From Streptomyces sp. TSRI0107 (GTDB lineage: Bacteria > Actinomycetota > Actinomycetes > Streptomycetales > Streptomycetaceae): 64,000 nucleotides of DNA. Positions 1 to 8,307 of this stretch are shown piece after piece (the first letter of the stretch is position 1; every line of letters starts with the position of its first letter). The DNA lies in contig NZ_LIVZ01000003.1 in the NCBI RefSeq assembly GCF_001905845.1, positions 496,001 through 560,000 of the forward strand, in the 5' to 3' direction. The notes under the pieces are model-generated. The model did no database searches, was not told the origin of the DNA, and saw only the letters and a program-made list of their open reading frames with translations. A program made the position numbers and the translations under genes.

Positions 1-70
1 GGCCGGAAGCACTACGCTGGAACGGAAGTGACTCGCTTGTTGACAGTGAGTGTGCGATGGAGTGGCGACG

Positions 71-2449
71 ATGAGCCCGGATTACCCGTTCGACGAGGCC
101 GCGACGGCCCGGGCTGTCATCGCCGACGACGGAACGCTGACCGACTGGAACGAGGGCGCTCGGCAGCTGCTGGGCTGGACGGCCGACGAGGTCGTGGGAC
201 GGCCCGCCGCCCGGCTGGTGGATGGCTCCACGCCCGAGACGCGGGGCGGCCGCTGGGCCGGCACGGTCACCCTCCGTCACCGTTCGGGCGGCACCGTCTC
301 CGTCTGGCTGCTCGCCCACCACCAGGTGCCGCCCGACGGCCCCGGCCAGTGGCTGGTGGTCACCCCGCTGGGGCCCGACGGCCCCCACTCCCCCGACGAC
401 CCGCTGGAGTCCGCGGCCCTCGTCCAGTCCCCCTGCGCGGTGGCCGTCTACGACGAACGGCTGCGGCTGCGCACCCAGAACGACGCGATGACCGAGGTGA
501 CCGGCCTGCCCGCGGAACTCGTCCGGGGGCTGCGGCTCTCCGAGATCGGCGGGAAGCCGCAGAGCGAGGAGCTGGAGCGGTGTCTCCTCCAGGTGCTCAC
601 CACCGGGCAGGCCCAGGACGTCCAGACGTATATGCGGGCCGGCGGCGAGGACCGCGCGCACGCCTGGCTGGCCCGGATGGCGCCCGTCACCGACGCCGAG
701 GGGCGGGTGCACGGCGTCTGCCTGGCCGCCCACGACGTCACCGACAACTACCTCGCCCGGCAGCGGCTGCACCTGGTCAACGAGGCCAGCGTGCGCATCG
801 GCAGCACCCTCGACGTCACCCGCACGGCCCAGGAACTGGCCGACGTCTGCGTGCCCGCGCTCGCCGACTTCGTCAGCGTCGACCTGTTCGACCCGCCGGA
901 AACCGGCGGCGAGCCCCCGGCGAGGGTCCGCGCCCCGGTGACCCTGCGCCGCGTCGCCCACCGGTCGCTGCACCCGGGCACCCCGGAGGGCCTGGTCGAG
1001 CCCGGCCACACCGCGGTGTATCCCGTCGATTCCCCGCAGGCGGACTCGCTGGTCGCGGGCCGCACCATCGTCGCCTCGTTCGCCACCGGCGACCTCACGC
1101 GCTGGCTCGCCCAGGACACTCCCCGCCGCGAGCGCTACCGGGAGTACGGCTTCCACTCCACGATGTCCGTCCCGATCCAGGCCCGCGGCACCACGCTCGG
1201 CGTGGCCGTGCTCAGCCGCTCACGGCGGCCGGACCCGTTCAGCGCGGACGACGTCCTGATCGCCGAGGAGATCACCGCCCGCGCCGCGGTCTGCGTGGAC
1301 AACGCCCGCCGCTACACCCGCGAACGCGAGACCGCCCTCGCCCTGCAGCGCAGTCTGCTGCCCCGCAGGCTGCCGAGCACGGCCGCGCTGGAGGCGTCCT
1401 CGCGCTACCTCCCGGCGGCCCAGGCCGGGGTCGGCGGCGACTGGTTCGACGTGATCGCGCTGTCCGGCATGCGGGTCGCGATGATCGTCGGGGACGTCGT
1501 CGGACACGGCATCCAGGCCTCCGCCACCATGGGCCGGCTGCGCACCGCCGTCCGCACCCTCGCCGACATCGACCTCGCCCCCGACGAACTCCTCACCCAC
1601 CTCGACGACCTGGTGGTCCGGCTCTCCGAGGAGTCCGGTGAAGGCAGCCCCGGCGAGGTGGGCGCCACCTGCCTGTACGCCGTCTACGACCCGGTGTCGC
1701 GGCGCTGCACCGTCGCCCGTGCCGGGCATCCGGCACCGGTCGTGGTGCCGCCGGACGGTCCGCCCGAGGAACTCGACCTGCCCGCCGGGCCGCCGCTGGG
1801 GGTGGGCGGGCTGCCGTTCGAGGCGACCGAGCTGTATCTGCGCGAGGGCACCCTGCTGTCGTTCTTCACCAACGGCCTGCTGGACAGCCCCGGGCGGGAC
1901 GTCGAGACCTCGCAGCGGCTGCTGCGTGAGGCGCTGGCGCAGCCCGGCCCGGATGAGCGCGCCTCGCTTGACGACACCTGCGACCGCGTCCTGCACACCC
2001 TGCTGCCGGCCGGCGGCTCCCGTGACGACGTGGCCCTGCTGCTGGCCCGCACCCACGGGCTGCCCGCCTCGCAGGTCGCCACCTGGGACATCCCCGCCGA
2101 CCCGGCGCTGGTCGCGCCGATCCGCAAGCAGGTCGCCGAACAGCTCAGCAGCTGGGGACTGGTCGAGGCCTCCTTCACCACCGAGCTGGTGGTGAGCGAA
2201 CTGGTCACCAACGCCATCCGGTACGGCTCGCACCCCATCCGGCTGCGGCTGATCCACGACGCGGACACGCTGATCTGCGAGGTCTCCGACACCAGCCACA
2301 CCGCCCCGCACCTGCGCCGCGCCAAGACCTGGGACGAGGGCGGGCGCGGTCTGCTGCTGGTCGCCCAGCTCACCCAGCGCTGGGGCACCCGGCACACTCC
2401 CGAGGGCAAGACGATCTGGGCGGAGCTGGCTCTCGTCGAGGAGGAGTGA
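71..2449 (+). CDS. PAS/GAF/PP2C (SpoIIE) phosphatase with C-terminal HATPase domain
   Basis: Soluble signalling protein of 792 aa. Proteins of this type dephosphorylate STAS anti-anti-sigma partners, and the RsbW-like end can bind or phosphorylate them. Seen in order: two PAS-like regions (about residues 10-100 and 110-225), a GAF region (about 240-420), a SpoIIE/RsbU PP2C domain (about 425-645, with GGDWFDV near 454 and VGDVVGHG near 473) and an HATPase (about 665-790, N-box ELVTNAIRYG and G-box GGRGLLL). ATG 71 is preferred to the in-frame GTG at 50 because GGAG sits about 9 bases before it. The sensed signal cannot be read from sequence. A STAS gene lies 20 kb away at 21847, but a direct partnership is only speculation. 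Confidence 0.9.
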   Translation: MSPDYPFDEAATARAVIADDGTLTDWNEGARQLLGWTADEVVGRPAARLVDGSTPETRGGRWAGTVTLRHRSGGTVSVWLLAHHQVPPDGPGQWLVVTPLGPDGPHSPDDPLESAALVQSPCAVAVYDERLRLRTQNDAMTEVTGLPAELVRGLRLSEIGGKPQSEELERCLLQVLTTGQAQDVQTYMRAGGEDRAHAWLARMAPVTDAEGRVHGVCLAAHDVTDNYLARQRLHLVNEASVRIGSTLDVTRTAQELADVCVPALADFVSVDLFDPPETGGEPPARVRAPVTLRRVAHRSLHPGTPEGLVEPGHTAVYPVDSPQADSLVAGRTIVASFATGDLTRWLAQDTPRRERYREYGFHSTMSVPIQARGTTLGVAVLSRSRRPDPFSADDVLIAEEITARAAVCVDNARRYTRERETALALQRSLLPRRLPSTAALEASSRYLPAAQAGVGGDWFDVIALSGMRVAMIVGDVVGHGIQASATMGRLRTAVRTLADIDLAPDELLTHLDDLVVRLSEESGEGSPGEVGATCLYAVYDPVSRRCTVARAGHPAPVVVPPDGPPEELDLPAGPPLGVGGLPFEATELYLREGTLLSFFTNGLLDSPGRDVETSQRLLREALAQPGPDERASLDDTCDRVLHTLLPAGGSRDDVALLLARTHGLPASQVATWDIPADPALVAPIRKQVAEQLSSWGLVEASFTTELVVSELVTNAIRYGSHPIRLRLIHDADTLICEVSDTSHTAPHLRRAKTWDEGGRGLLLVAQLTQRWGTRHTPEGKTIWAELALVEEE

Positions 2450-2523
2450 GGTATCGCCGGCGCGGGGCGGGGAACCGGTTCCCTCAGGCACGCATCGGCG
2501 AACCTCCGGGAGTGGTGAGGGCC

Positions 2524-3168
2524 ATGGCGTCTCTTTCCCCGTTCCCCCGCCGCGCGGCGCTCGCCGTCGCGCTGGCCGCACCGGTCCTGCTGACCGCGTG
2601 CGGCGGCAGCGGCGCGGCGGGCGGTACGGCCGGCGGTACGGCGGGCGCGCCGGCCGCCGCGAGCGGCAGCCCCTCGGTGACCCCGGCGGCCCCGTCCAGC
2701 CCGGCGACACCGACGGCGTCGGAAGTCTCCCCCGCCCCCTCCCCCGGCGGCACCCGCTGCCACACCTCCGAACTGCGCGCGTCCGTCGGCCGCAACGATC
2801 CCGGCGCGGGCCAGGAGAACCATCCGATCGTCCTGACCAACGTCTCCGAGCGCCCCTGCACCCTGTTCGGCTTCCCGGGCGCCGCCTTCGTCGACGCGTC
2901 CGGGAGGCAGCTGGGTCCGGATCCGGAGCGCGTGCCGGAGACGCCCACGCGCGTCAGGCTGGCGCCGGGCCAAGGGGCCCGGGCCGGCCTGTCGTACGCG
3001 AACCCCGAGATCAGCGGGGCCCGGACGGCGACCCCCGCCGCGCTCCTGGTCACCCCGCCGGACGAGCGGGAGCCGCTGAGGGTGCCTTGGACGGCCGGTG
3101 AGGTGCCGGTGGGCGGGAACGAGTCGTCGGTGTCCCTGACGGTGGTCCGGGCGGGGACGGCACCCTGA
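2524..3168 (+). CDS. DUF4232 lipoprotein
   Basis: Predicted secreted lipoprotein of 214 aa, anchored to the outer face of the membrane. The N terminus has a positively charged start, a hydrophobic stretch and a lipobox ending LLTAC near residue 27. A low-complexity Ala/Pro/Ser/Thr linker follows to about residue 80. The C-terminal beta-rich domain begins TRCHTSELRASVG and carries the second conserved Cys in RPCTLFGFPG, the usual DUF4232 layout. ATG 2524 is chosen because it begins the signal peptide and has GTGAGGG just upstream. The frame stays open further upstream, but that stretch does not look like a signal peptide. Molecular function of DUF4232 is unknown to me. The gene starts 75 bp after the phosphatase and may be cotranscribed. 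Confidence 0.88.
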   Translation: MASLSPFPRRAALAVALAAPVLLTACGGSGAAGGTAGGTAGAPAAASGSPSVTPAAPSSPATPTASEVSPAPSPGGTRCHTSELRASVGRNDPGAGQENHPIVLTNVSERPCTLFGFPGAAFVDASGRQLGPDPERVPETPTRVRLAPGQGARAGLSYANPEISGARTATPAALLVTPPDEREPLRVPWTAGEVPVGGNESSVSLTVVRAGTAP

Positions 3169-3179
3169 GGCGCGCCCCG

Positions 3180-4148
3180 TCAGTGCCCGGCGATCGGGTG
3201 CGGGGTGTAGGGGCTCTCCAGTTCCTCGATCTCCTTCTCGGTCAGCTCGAGTTCCACCGCGGCCACGGCGTCCTCGATGTGCTGCGGCTTGGCGGCGCCG
3301 ATGATCGGTGCCGTCACGGTGTCCTGGTGCAGCAGCCAGGCGAGCGCCACCCGGGCGCGGGGGACGCCGCGCCCGGCGGCGATGCGGCCGACGGCGTCCA
3401 CGATGGCGTGGTCGCCCTCCTGGTAGAGGGTGCTGCCGAAGTTGTCGCGTGAGCTGCGCTCGGTGACGGTGCCCCAGTCGCGGGTGAGCCGGCCGCGGGC
3501 CAGCGGGCTCCACGGCAGCACGCCGACGCCCTGGTCCGCGCAGAGCGGCAGCATCTCGCGCTCCTCCTCGCGGTAGAGGAGGTTGTAGTGGTTCTGCATG
3601 GTCACGAACCGGGTCCAGCCGTGCCGCTCGGCGGTGTACTGCATCTTGGCGAACTGCCAGGCGTACATCGAACTCGCCCCGATGTAGCGGACCTTGCCCG
3701 CCTTCACCAGGTCGTGCAGGGCCTCCATGGTCTCCTCGACCGGGGTCTGCGGGTCGAAGCGGTGGATCTGGTAGAGGTCGACGTAGTCGGTGCCGAGGCG
3801 GGCGAGGCTGTTGTCGATCTCGGTCATGACGGCCTTGCGGGACAGGCCCGCGCCGTTCGGACCGGGCCGCATCCGGCCGTGCACCTTGGTGGCGAGCACG
3901 ATCTCGTCGCGGCGCGCGAAGTCGCGCAGCGCCCGCCCGACGATCTCCTCGCTGGTGCCGTCCGAGTACACGTTGGCGGTGTCGAAGAAGGTGATCCCGG
4001 CTTCCAGCGCCTGCCGGATCAGCGGCCGGGACGCCTCCTCGTCGAGGGTCCACTCGTGCACGCCCCGGTCGGGAAGGCCGTACGTCATACAGCCCAGACA
4101 GATCCGCGACACGTCCAGGCCCGTCGAACCGAGCTTCACATACTGCAT
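3180..4148 (-). CDS. Aldo/keto reductase
   Basis: NADPH-dependent aldo/keto reductase of 322 aa, a full-length TIM-barrel family member acting on carbonyl substrates in the cytosol. The catalytic tetrad is visible: Asp in FFDTANVYSDG, Tyr in the same motif, Lys in VLATKVHG and His in LYQIHRFDP. The C-terminal IIGAAKPQHIEDAV segment binds the cofactor phosphate. ATG 4148 has AGGAG 9 bases upstream. It is divergent from the HEAT/MerR pair and shares a 76-bp gap containing a MerR-type dyad, so MerR control is likely. Closest to the YajO/YghZ-like group; the physiological substrate is unknown. The 3' end nearly abuts the convergent DUF4232 gene. Confidence 0.93.
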   Translation of the reverse strand: MQYVKLGSTGLDVSRICLGCMTYGLPDRGVHEWTLDEEASRPLIRQALEAGITFFDTANVYSDGTSEEIVGRALRDFARRDEIVLATKVHGRMRPGPNGAGLSRKAVMTEIDNSLARLGTDYVDLYQIHRFDPQTPVEETMEALHDLVKAGKVRYIGASSMYAWQFAKMQYTAERHGWTRFVTMQNHYNLLYREEEREMLPLCADQGVGVLPWSPLARGRLTRDWGTVTERSSRDNFGSTLYQEGDHAIVDAVGRIAAGRGVPRARVALAWLLHQDTVTAPIIGAAKPQHIEDAVAAVELELTEKEIEELESPYTPHPIAGH

Positions 4149-4177
4149 GGTGGCTGCTCCTGCCTTCGGGGTCTTGA

Positions 4178-4196
4178 CCTTGACACAGTGACAAGG
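4178..4196. promoter_or_regulatory. MerR-type operator dyad between AKR and HEAT/MerR genes
   Basis: The 19-bp sequence CCTTGACACAGTGACAAGG is symmetric in CCTTG and CAC against GTG and CAAGG, with mismatches only at three A positions. A TTGACC at 4174-4179 overlaps its left edge, placing the dyad in a long spacer as MerR regulators prefer. It lies in the divergent gap beside a MerR gene, which is the likely binder. No convincing -10 hexamer is visible. Confidence 0.6.
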
Positions 4197-4224
4197 CCTT
4201 CACTGCGGCCAAGGAGGTGGTCCC

Positions 4225-4893
4225 ATGATCATGCCGAACGAGGCCACGAACACCATGCGAATCCTCCAAGGTCTGGAGCACGACAGCTCGTCGGTGCGGC
4301 TGCGGGCCGCGCTGGCGGTCGGCACCGCCCCGGACCCCGGGTTCGTCGGCAAGCTCGTCGAACGGTGCGCGGTCGAGCCCGAGTTCCAGGTGCGTGAGAT
4401 GCTCACCTGGGCGCTCACCCGTCACTCCTCGTCGACCACGGTCCCCAGGCTCGTCGAAGAGCTCCGCTCGCGGCGTCCGCAGGCGCGGAGCCAGGCCCTG
4501 CACACGTTGTCCAAGGTCGGGGACCGGCGGGCGTGGCCGGCGATCACGCGGGCGCTGCTGACCGACGCCGACGACGAGGTGGCGCGGAGCGCCTGGCGGG
4601 CGGCGGTCGCGCTGGTGCCGGAAGGTGAGGAAACCGAGTTGGCGGAAGTGCTGGCGACGCAGCTCGGGCGCGGCGGGCGTCCGACGCGGCTGAGCCTGAG
4701 CCGGGCGCTGATCGCGCTCGGTGCGGCGGCCGTGCCGGTGCTGCGGGCCGCGATGGCGGACCCCGATCCCGGGGTGCGCGAGCACGCGATCGCCACGGAA
4801 CGGTTGTCGCGCGACCCGGATGCCGGATTCGAGTTCGCGATCGAGGAGGCGAAGCGCATCGTGGTCCTGGGCACGAACGGCCAGGAGGAGTGA
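4225..4893 (+). CDS. HEAT-repeat protein
   Basis: Soluble 222-aa protein built of HEAT-like helical repeats from end to end. Examples are the segments around RLRAALAVGTAPDPGFVGKL, RSRRPQARSQALHTLSKVG and DPDPGVREHAIATERLSRDP, each an alpha hairpin with a conserved Asp/Arg turn. No catalytic motif is visible, so a protein-binding scaffold role is inferred. The start is firm: a perfect AAGGAGG at 4211-4217, 7 bases before ATG 4225. Six bases separate it from the MerR-HEAT gene, so the two form an operon and probably a functional pair. It could sequester or modulate the regulator, but nothing in the sequence proves this. Confidence 0.85.
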   Translation: MIMPNEATNTMRILQGLEHDSSSVRLRAALAVGTAPDPGFVGKLVERCAVEPEFQVREMLTWALTRHSSSTTVPRLVEELRSRRPQARSQALHTLSKVGDRRAWPAITRALLTDADDEVARSAWRAAVALVPEGEETELAEVLATQLGRGGRPTRLSLSRALIALGAAAVPVLRAAMADPDPGVREHAIATERLSRDPDAGFEFAIEEAKRIVVLGTNGQEE

Positions 4894-4899
4894 CAGGCA

Positions 4900-5904
4900 G
4901 TGTTGATCGGTGACGTGGCACGACGGTCCGGGGTCAGCGCCCGCATGCTCAGGCACTACGAGTCGCTGGGACTGGTGCGGCCGACAGGCCGTACCCGGGG
5001 CGGGTATCGCGAGTACTCCGGCGACGACATCCGGCGGATCTTCCACGTCGAGAGCCTGCGGTCGCTGGGGCTGTCGCTGCGTGAGGTCCGACGCGCTCTG
5101 GACGATCCCGGCTTCAAGCCGTCGGAGCTCGTCGACGACCTCGTGCGCCAGACGCGGGAGCGCATCGCGGCCGAGACGGGACTGCTCACGCGGCTCCGCC
5201 GGATCGGTGCCGCGGAACCCGCCGACTGGGAGGACGTCCTGCAGATCGTCGCGCTCCTGCAGGCGCTGGGGTCGGACAGCGCCGGGAAGCGCCAGCGCGC
5301 GGCGCTGTCCTCGGTCGAAGGGGTTGCGGTGCCCGCGGAGGCCCTGGTCGAGGCGGTGTTGAGCGAGAGCGACCCGAACGTCGCCGGCGCCCTTCGATGG
5401 GCTCTGGCGCAGTCGGGCGACGGCGTACTCGCCCTGCTGGCGCAGGGCCTGGGCGCACCGGCGGTCGAGGTGCGCGCGCGTGCCGTCCAGTCCATCGCCG
5501 ATTTCCCGGGCGGTGAGGCGACCGGCCTGCTGCGGGACGCGCTCTCGGACGCCGACGTCGTGGTCCGCAGACGCGCGGCTCTGGCGCTCGGGGCGCGCGG
5601 GGTGGCCGACGCGATTCCGACGCTCATCGACATGATCGTCGAGGAGGCGAACGACGTGGACGCGGCCGACGCGCTCGGGGCGCTGGCGGCTGATCCCGCC
5701 TTGGCGGACCGGATCGCCACCGGGCTCACCGACCGCCTCGCCCGCACCGCCGGTGAGGCGTCCGCACGCCGACGGCTGACGCAGGCGCTCGCGGACATCC
5801 CGGGGAGCACGACGACGCGTGCCCTCGCGGATCTGTCCCAGGACGAGGACCGTGCCGTCGCGCTCACCGCGGCCTACCTTCTCGAGCTGCGCAAGGCGGG
5901 GTGA
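4900..5904 (+). CDS. MerR-family regulator fused to HEAT repeats
   Basis: Transcription factor of 334 aa. Residues 1-70 form a MerR winged helix (LIGDVARRSGVSARMLRHYE, then GYREYSGDDIRRIFHVESLR), followed by the dimerisation helix to about 110. In place of the short effector-binding tail usual in MerR proteins, residues from about 130 to 334 are HEAT-like repeats (for example DADVVVRRRAALALGARGVADA), resembling the neighbouring HEAT protein. GTG 4900 has AGGAGGAG about 10 bases upstream; TTG 4903 is possible. It likely binds the dyad at 4178-4196 and controls both this operon and the divergent reductase. The ligand is unknown. Confidence 0.9.
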   Translation: MLIGDVARRSGVSARMLRHYESLGLVRPTGRTRGGYREYSGDDIRRIFHVESLRSLGLSLREVRRALDDPGFKPSELVDDLVRQTRERIAAETGLLTRLRRIGAAEPADWEDVLQIVALLQALGSDSAGKRQRAALSSVEGVAVPAEALVEAVLSESDPNVAGALRWALAQSGDGVLALLAQGLGAPAVEVRARAVQSIADFPGGEATGLLRDALSDADVVVRRRAALALGARGVADAIPTLIDMIVEEANDVDAADALGALAADPALADRIATGLTDRLARTAGEASARRRLTQALADIPGSTTTRALADLSQDEDRAVALTAAYLLELRKAG

Positions 5905-5973
5905 CGGGTCGGAGCGCTGTGACTCCGCGGGTTCACGCCGGGGTGGTGCCGGGTGCCGTGCCGCCGGCGTGTC

Positions 5974-6495
5974 CTACCGCTCGACCAGGTCCAGCGCCTG
6001 TTCCCAGGGGAACTCCGCCGACTCCCGGTCCTCGCCGGAGCAGGGCTCGCCGAAGCGGACGCCCATGGCGCGCAGCCGGGTCAGGCTGTCCTGGTAGGCG
6101 GGGTGGGCGGCGAGGGCGGCGCCGACGCGGGGCAGGGCGGCGACGGGGACGCCGAGGCCGGTGGCCTCGCAGAGGGTTGCCACGGCGAGGGTGTCGGCCA
6201 GTCCCGCCGCCCACTTGTTGACCGTGTTGAAGGTGGCGGGCGCGACCACCACCGCGTCCGGGGGCGGGAAGGGCCGGGGCTCGCCGGGGGTGCGCCAAGC
6301 CGAGCGGATGGGGCGGCCCGTGGCGGCCTCGACGGCGGCGGTGTCGAAGAAGCCGTTCATGGCGACGGGGGTGGCTATGACGCCGACCTCCCAGCCCCGC
6401 CGCTGGGCGGCGGCGATCAGTTCGCCGACCCCCTCGGCGATCCCGGCGGCGCAGACGACGACGTAGAGGAAGGGTTTTCCGGCCTGTTGGGTCAC
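5974..6495 (-). CDS. Flavoprotein (CoaC/Dfp-like fold)
   Basis: Small flavoprotein of 173 aa from the homo-oligomeric FMN-containing cysteine decarboxylase family (PPCDC, EpiD, Pad1-type UbiX fold). Evidence is the N-terminal beta strand LYVVVCAAG, the VIATPVA turn and the PDAVVVAPATFNTVNKWAAGLADTL core, where the PAT/PxN motif contacts FMN. It lacks the fused synthetase half of Dfp and is not the housekeeping CoaBC. Streptomyces carry several such stand-alone members of unknown substrate. GTG start at 6495 with AGGGTG upstream. It lies just downstream of the DUF1348 gene on the same strand and may be cotranscribed. Confidence 0.85.
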   Translation of the reverse strand: MTQQAGKPFLYVVVCAAGIAEGVGELIAAAQRRGWEVGVIATPVAMNGFFDTAAVEAATGRPIRSAWRTPGEPRPFPPPDAVVVAPATFNTVNKWAAGLADTLAVATLCEATGLGVPVAALPRVGAALAAHPAYQDSLTRLRAMGVRFGEPCSGEDRESAEFPWEQALDLVER

Positions 6496-6536
6496 GCGGG
6501 CACCCTACTGAACGGGCTTCCTGCTGAACGGGCTTC

Positions 6537-6995
6537 CTAGCGAAGGGGGAAGGTCCGCCCGTGCTCGGCGGTGGGGCGCGGGCCGTGGATGCGGCGCTCG
6601 TGCTCCTCGATGCGCACGTCGTCGATGCTCGCCTCCCGCCGGGTCATGAGCCCCTGCTCGTCGAACTCCCACAGTTCGTTGCCGTACGACCGCCACCACT
6701 GCCCGTCGGCGTCGCGCGACTCGTACTGGAAGCGGACCGCGATGCGGTTGCCGTCGAAGGCCCAGAGGTCCTTGCGCAGCGCGTACTCCCGTTCCCGCGC
6801 CCACTTGGCGGTCAGGAACCCGACGATCGCGGCGCGGCCGGTGAGGAAGGTGCCGCGGTTGCGCCACACCGAGTCCTCCGAGTAGGCGAGCGCCACCCGG
6901 TGCGGGTCGCGGGTGTTCCAGGCGTCCTCCGCGGCCTGGACCTTCCGCGTGGCGGTCTCGCGGGTGAAGGGCGGCAGGGGCGGGCGGGTCGTCAT
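6537..6995 (-). CDS. DUF1348 / NTF2-like protein
   Basis: A 152-aa single-domain protein of the DUF1348 branch of the NTF2-like superfamily. Recognisable from [40 protein letters not shown], the [18 protein letters not shown] core and the terminal histidine-containing tail. Such proteins are small cone-shaped domains, often dimers, that bind small ligands or act in detoxification; no catalytic assignment is possible. ATG 6995 has GGGAG upstream. It is divergent from a TetR gene, and the gap holds two copies of an 18-bp palindrome, so repression by that TetR is the likely control. Confidence 0.88.
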   Translation of the reverse strand: MTTRPPLPPFTRETATRKVQAAEDAWNTRDPHRVALAYSEDSVWRNRGTFLTGRAAIVGFLTAKWAREREYALRKDLWAFDGNRIAVRFQYESRDADGQWWRSYGNELWEFDEQGLMTRREASIDDVRIEEHERRIHGPRPTAEHGRTFPLR

Positions 6996-7018
6996 GGTCG
7001 GCTCCCTCCGACGCAGCG

Positions 7019-7036
7019 GGAGAACGATCGTTCTCC
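7019..7036. promoter_or_regulatory. TetR operator, copy 1 (perfect 18-bp palindrome)
   Basis: GGAGAACGATCGTTCTCC is an exact palindrome 24 bases upstream of the DUF1348 start. A near-identical copy lies 35 bp to the right, and a TetR gene starts at 7102. Placement and duplication make it the probable operator for the adjacent repressor. Confidence 0.75.
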
Positions 7037-7053
7037 GCGAGGCTGCTACCGTA

Positions 7054-7071
7054 GGAGAACGCTCGTTCTCC
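7054..7071. promoter_or_regulatory. TetR operator, copy 2
   Basis: GGAGAACGCTCGTTCTCC matches copy 1 except for one central base, which breaks the symmetry at one pair. It ends 30 bases before the TetR start codon. The centres of the two copies are 35 bp apart, between three and four helical turns, so cooperative binding and autoregulation are plausible. Confidence 0.72.
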
Positions 7072-7101
7072 CGTCAAGGAGAGGCCCGGAAGAGGTGGCT
7101 C

Positions 7102-7671
7102 ATGGACAGCGCGGTCGCCCGGGAGCGGGCACTGGACGCGGCTGAGGAGCTGTTCTACGCGCGCGGCGTGCAGTCGGTCGGCATGGACGACATCCGGAGC
7201 GCGTCCGGGGTCTCCCTCAAGCGGCTGTACCAGCTGTTCCCCGCGAAGGAGCAGCTCGTCGACGCCTACCTGGAGCGGCGCGACGTGCGCTGGCGGGGCC
7301 GGCTCGCCGAGCACGTCGCCCGGCACGAGGATCCGCGGCGGCGCGTCCTCGCGGTGTTCGACCGGCTGGAGGACTGGTTCGCCGAGCCCGGCTTCCGGGG
7401 CTGCGCGTGGATCAACGCGTACGGCGAACTGGGGGCCACCTCGGAGCGCGTGGCCGAACGGGTCCGGGCGCACAAGGCGGCGTTCCGGGACTTCCTGGCC
7501 TCACTGGTCGCGGACGCGGGGCTGCCCGCCGCGCTCGCCGGACCGCTGTTCCTGCTGGCCGAGGGCGCCATGGTCACGGCCGGCATCACCGGGAGCACCG
7601 CACCGGCCGCCGAGGCACGCGAGGCCGCCCGGCTGCTCCTCGGAGCCGCCTCCCAGGACACGAAGGAGTGA
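7102..7671 (+). CDS. TetR/AcrR-family transcriptional repressor
   Basis: Regulator of 189 aa. The N-terminal helix-turn-helix runs through ALDAAEELFYARGVQSVGMD and IRSASGVSLKRLYQLFPAKE (residues about 8-47). The C-terminal ligand domain follows, with the WINAYGELGATSE segment typical of a TetR subgroup whose targets are often NTF2-like or oxidoreductase genes. ATG 7102 is chosen because it begins the family domain and has AGAGGTGG upstream; the frame is open earlier but runs through the operator region. It is divergent from DUF1348 and likely represses itself and that gene through the two palindromes at 7019 and 7054. Inducer unknown. Confidence 0.92.
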   Translation: MDSAVARERALDAAEELFYARGVQSVGMDDIRSASGVSLKRLYQLFPAKEQLVDAYLERRDVRWRGRLAEHVARHEDPRRRVLAVFDRLEDWFAEPGFRGCAWINAYGELGATSERVAERVRAHKAAFRDFLASLVADAGLPAALAGPLFLLAEGAMVTAGITGSTAPAAEAREAARLLLGAASQDTKE

Positions 7672-7778
7672 GCGCGCAGGCGGCGTGGAAGATTCGTACG
7701 ACTCCTGATGTTGGACTGTCACGCTAACCGGCCCGGCCACGCCAGTGGACGGGCGAAGTCGAAGAGGGGACGGACGAC

Positions 7779-8222
7779 ATGCCTCTTGAGGGCGAATACG
7801 AACCCAGCCCGGAGCAGTGGGTGCGCGAGCAGGTGGAGCTGTACGAGAGCTCCGGCGGGACGAAGGGCACGACCCTGATGGACACCGGGATGCCGGTGGT
7901 GCTGCTGACCACCCTCGGCGCCCGGAGCGGCAAGATCCGCAAGACGCCGGTGATGCGCGTCGAGCACGAGGGCCGTTACGCCGTCGTCGCCTCCCTGGGC
8001 GGCGCCCCCAAGCACCCGGTCTGGTACCACAACGTCAAGGCCAACCCCCATGTGGAGCTCCAGGACGGCCCGGACAAGCAGGACATGACGGCCCGTGAGG
8101 TCACCGGCGCGGAGAAGGACGAATGGTGGGAGCGGGCCGTCGCCGCGTACCCGCCGTACGCCGACTACCAGAAGAAGACCGACCGCGTGATCCCGGTGTT
8201 CGTGCTCGAACCGACCGGCTGA
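7779..8222 (+). CDS. Deazaflavin (F420)-dependent nitroreductase-family protein
   Basis: A 147-aa member of the Ddn/DUF385 family, a split beta-barrel that binds coenzyme F420 or a related flavin. Diagnostic stretches are [40 protein letters not shown] and [10 protein letters not shown]. Known relatives reduce quinones and nitro compounds, so a protective reductase role is inferred. ATG 7779 has a purine-rich GAGGGGACGGA upstream. It stands alone after the TetR gene with a 107-bp gap and is convergent with the cation transporter. Confidence 0.92.
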   Translation: MPLEGEYEPSPEQWVREQVELYESSGGTKGTTLMDTGMPVVLLTTLGARSGKIRKTPVMRVEHEGRYAVVASLGGAPKHPVWYHNVKANPHVELQDGPDKQDMTAREVTGAEKDEWWERAVAAYPPYADYQKKTDRVIPVFVLEPTG

Positions 8223-8307
8223 GCGGGACGGCGTACGCCGCCCGCCCCGCCCCGGAAGTATTTCCCGCCCGGCGTGCATGAACCGCCTCACACCGGGCAC
8301 CCGCACG

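Noticed and set aside
40..70. TTGACA at 40-45 as promoter of the first gene
   Set aside because: A -10 would fall at the ribosome site of the gene, leaving no leader; no suitable hexamer is present.
1684..5046. A 1120-codon leftward open frame
   Set aside because: It runs antisense or out of frame across at least four well-supported genes and is Arg/Pro-rich, a typical shadow of high-GC coding DNA.
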